From Aquamicrobium zhengzhouense (GTDB taxonomy: Bacteria; Pseudomonadota; Alphaproteobacteria; Rhizobiales; Rhizobiaceae), in the NCBI RefSeq assembly GCF_016124105.1, contig NZ_JADGMQ010000002.1:186001-250000 (forward strand): a DNA stretch of 64,000 nt. The letters run 5' to 3'. The notes below the pieces were generated by a model, which made no database searches, had not been told where the DNA came from, and saw only the letters and a list, made by a program, of their open reading frames with translations. Within the stretch, counting starts at the first letter, position 1; each line of letters opens with the position of its first letter. A program made the position numbers and the translations under genes. Below, in pieces: positions 63,379 through 64,000 of the stretch.

Positions 63379-64000
63379 AGTAGTCCCCCCCTTTCGTCGA
63401 GAGTCCGAGAATACCGTTCGGCGATGAGGTGACAAGCTTGAATGACGCCACAGTTGGATGCCCGTTCGCCCAGCGTCGTATCATGCCGGTCGCGCTGGTT
63501 GTCGCAGGAGGCGCTTGGTGGCGCCGTCCGAGCGTTGTGTCTTGGAACTTTGAGCGATTGGGATTGGAGCCAGCCAGCGAGCTCCCCTGACACGCTGTTG
63601 CACCGCATTGCGCGGATGGGCGTGAGCCGCTGTGTGGAGGTCACGGTTCCGAAGCCGGTGGTGTTGCCGGGGGGGTAGTGAGGGGGAGCCAAGGATCACC
63701 ATGCCTCTGCACTGGATGCACTGAGGTCGCCGACCAGGCATAAGGTCACGACAGGAGCTGATCACACGCCGTAGTGAGGGGGCGCTTCTTTAGACGCAGG
63801 GGTGAGCGCCGGCTGGCTTCGCGTCCGTTCGCGCAGAAGTTCACTGCTTCTCTCAGACGCTGCGCAACATCGTGGAACTGACGGGGTCCGAATGAGGTGG
63901 CGATGTAACAGATTCGACCCCTGTCGCCGGTGCGCGAGCAAGTATGAGTCGTGGCATAGGCTGCTCGAAGATCAAAGAAATAGCACGATCAGACATCTGC
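63379..64000. other. Right end of window without a supported gene
   Basis: 622 bp. Short open frames exist on both strands but none has a good start, ribosome site or known motif. A start-less minus-strand frame at 63746-63988 has protein-like composition and may be a decayed gene. No RNA gene or terminator recognised. Confidence 0.5.

Noticed and set aside
63746-63988. Start-less minus-strand frame with protein-like composition near the right end
   Set aside because: No ATG, GTG or TTG early in the frame, no ribosome site, no known motif; could be a decayed gene but not supportable.
1-64000. CRISPR arrays, rRNA operon, intact prophage or intact insertion sequence
   Set aside because: I saw no regularly spaced direct repeats, no rRNA sequence and no intact transposase in the window.

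Overview
The window comes from an alphaproteobacterium of the order Hyphomicrobiales (Rhizobiales), most like the Mesorhizobium/Phyllobacteriaceae group. The grounds are a ctrA-chpT-eipA neighbourhood with sciP and fliJ beside it, a choXWV choline transporter, a fused trpE(G) gene with a Trp-codon leader, an Omp25/31-type barrel, and intergenic palindromes of a kind common in rhizobia. No tools were run; family names come from reading motifs and from memory.

Layout. 1-10 kb: the end of a Gfo/Idh/MocA oxidoreductase, mnmA, then a cell-cycle and envelope block (sciP, fliJ, ctrA, a CheY-like protein, chpT, eipA) with CtrA-box-like sites and a cluster of GANTC methylation sites before ctrA. Then a coiled-coil membrane protein, a SpoU methyltransferase and a HugZ-ArsR composite gene. 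10-17.3 kb: an SDR dehydrogenase, a diguanylate cyclase, choline uptake (choVWX), thymidine kinase and a desaturase. 17.4-24.7 kb: an uncharacterised same-strand cluster of a coiled-coil (possibly TelA-like) protein, an unknown protein, an AAA+ ATPase, another unknown protein and a DUF2333-like membrane protein. A DUF559 nuclease gene flanked by inverted palindromic repeats sits inside it. This is the best candidate in the window for an undescribed system. 25-32.6 kb: fhs, a PAP2 phosphatase, trpL/trpE(G) with an attenuator, a CDF transporter, and an SDR-dgoK pair for galactose-type sugars. 32.8-35.7 kb: a gtrA-gtrB-gtrII glucosylation cassette with visibly more A/T. 35.7-40.8 kb: gluconokinase, a small barrel protein and a polar-amino-acid-type ABC transporter, with a LacI regulator that shares a perfect palindromic operator with the transporter.

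40.9-55.4 kb is an aromatic-acid catabolic island: feruloyl-CoA synthetase and a crotonase with a MarR regulator; a benzoylformate decarboxylase fused to an aldehyde dehydrogenase, divergent from a LysR regulator; a TRAP transporter with two related binding proteins; an FMN 2-hydroxyacid (mandelate-type) dehydrogenase; and an FAD D-2-hydroxyacid dehydrogenase. Read together, both mandelate-type acids and hydroxycinnamates could be funnelled to aromatic aldehydes and oxidised to benzoates. 55.5-60.4 kb: a luciferase-like oxidoreductase, an outer-membrane barrel and a TrpXYZ-like ABC transporter. 60.4-64 kb: a decayed accessory region with three small genes, a broken large serine recombinase that reads into the 3' end of a tRNA-Arg(CCG) gene, an inverted partial copy of that tRNA, and a secreted hypothetical protein.
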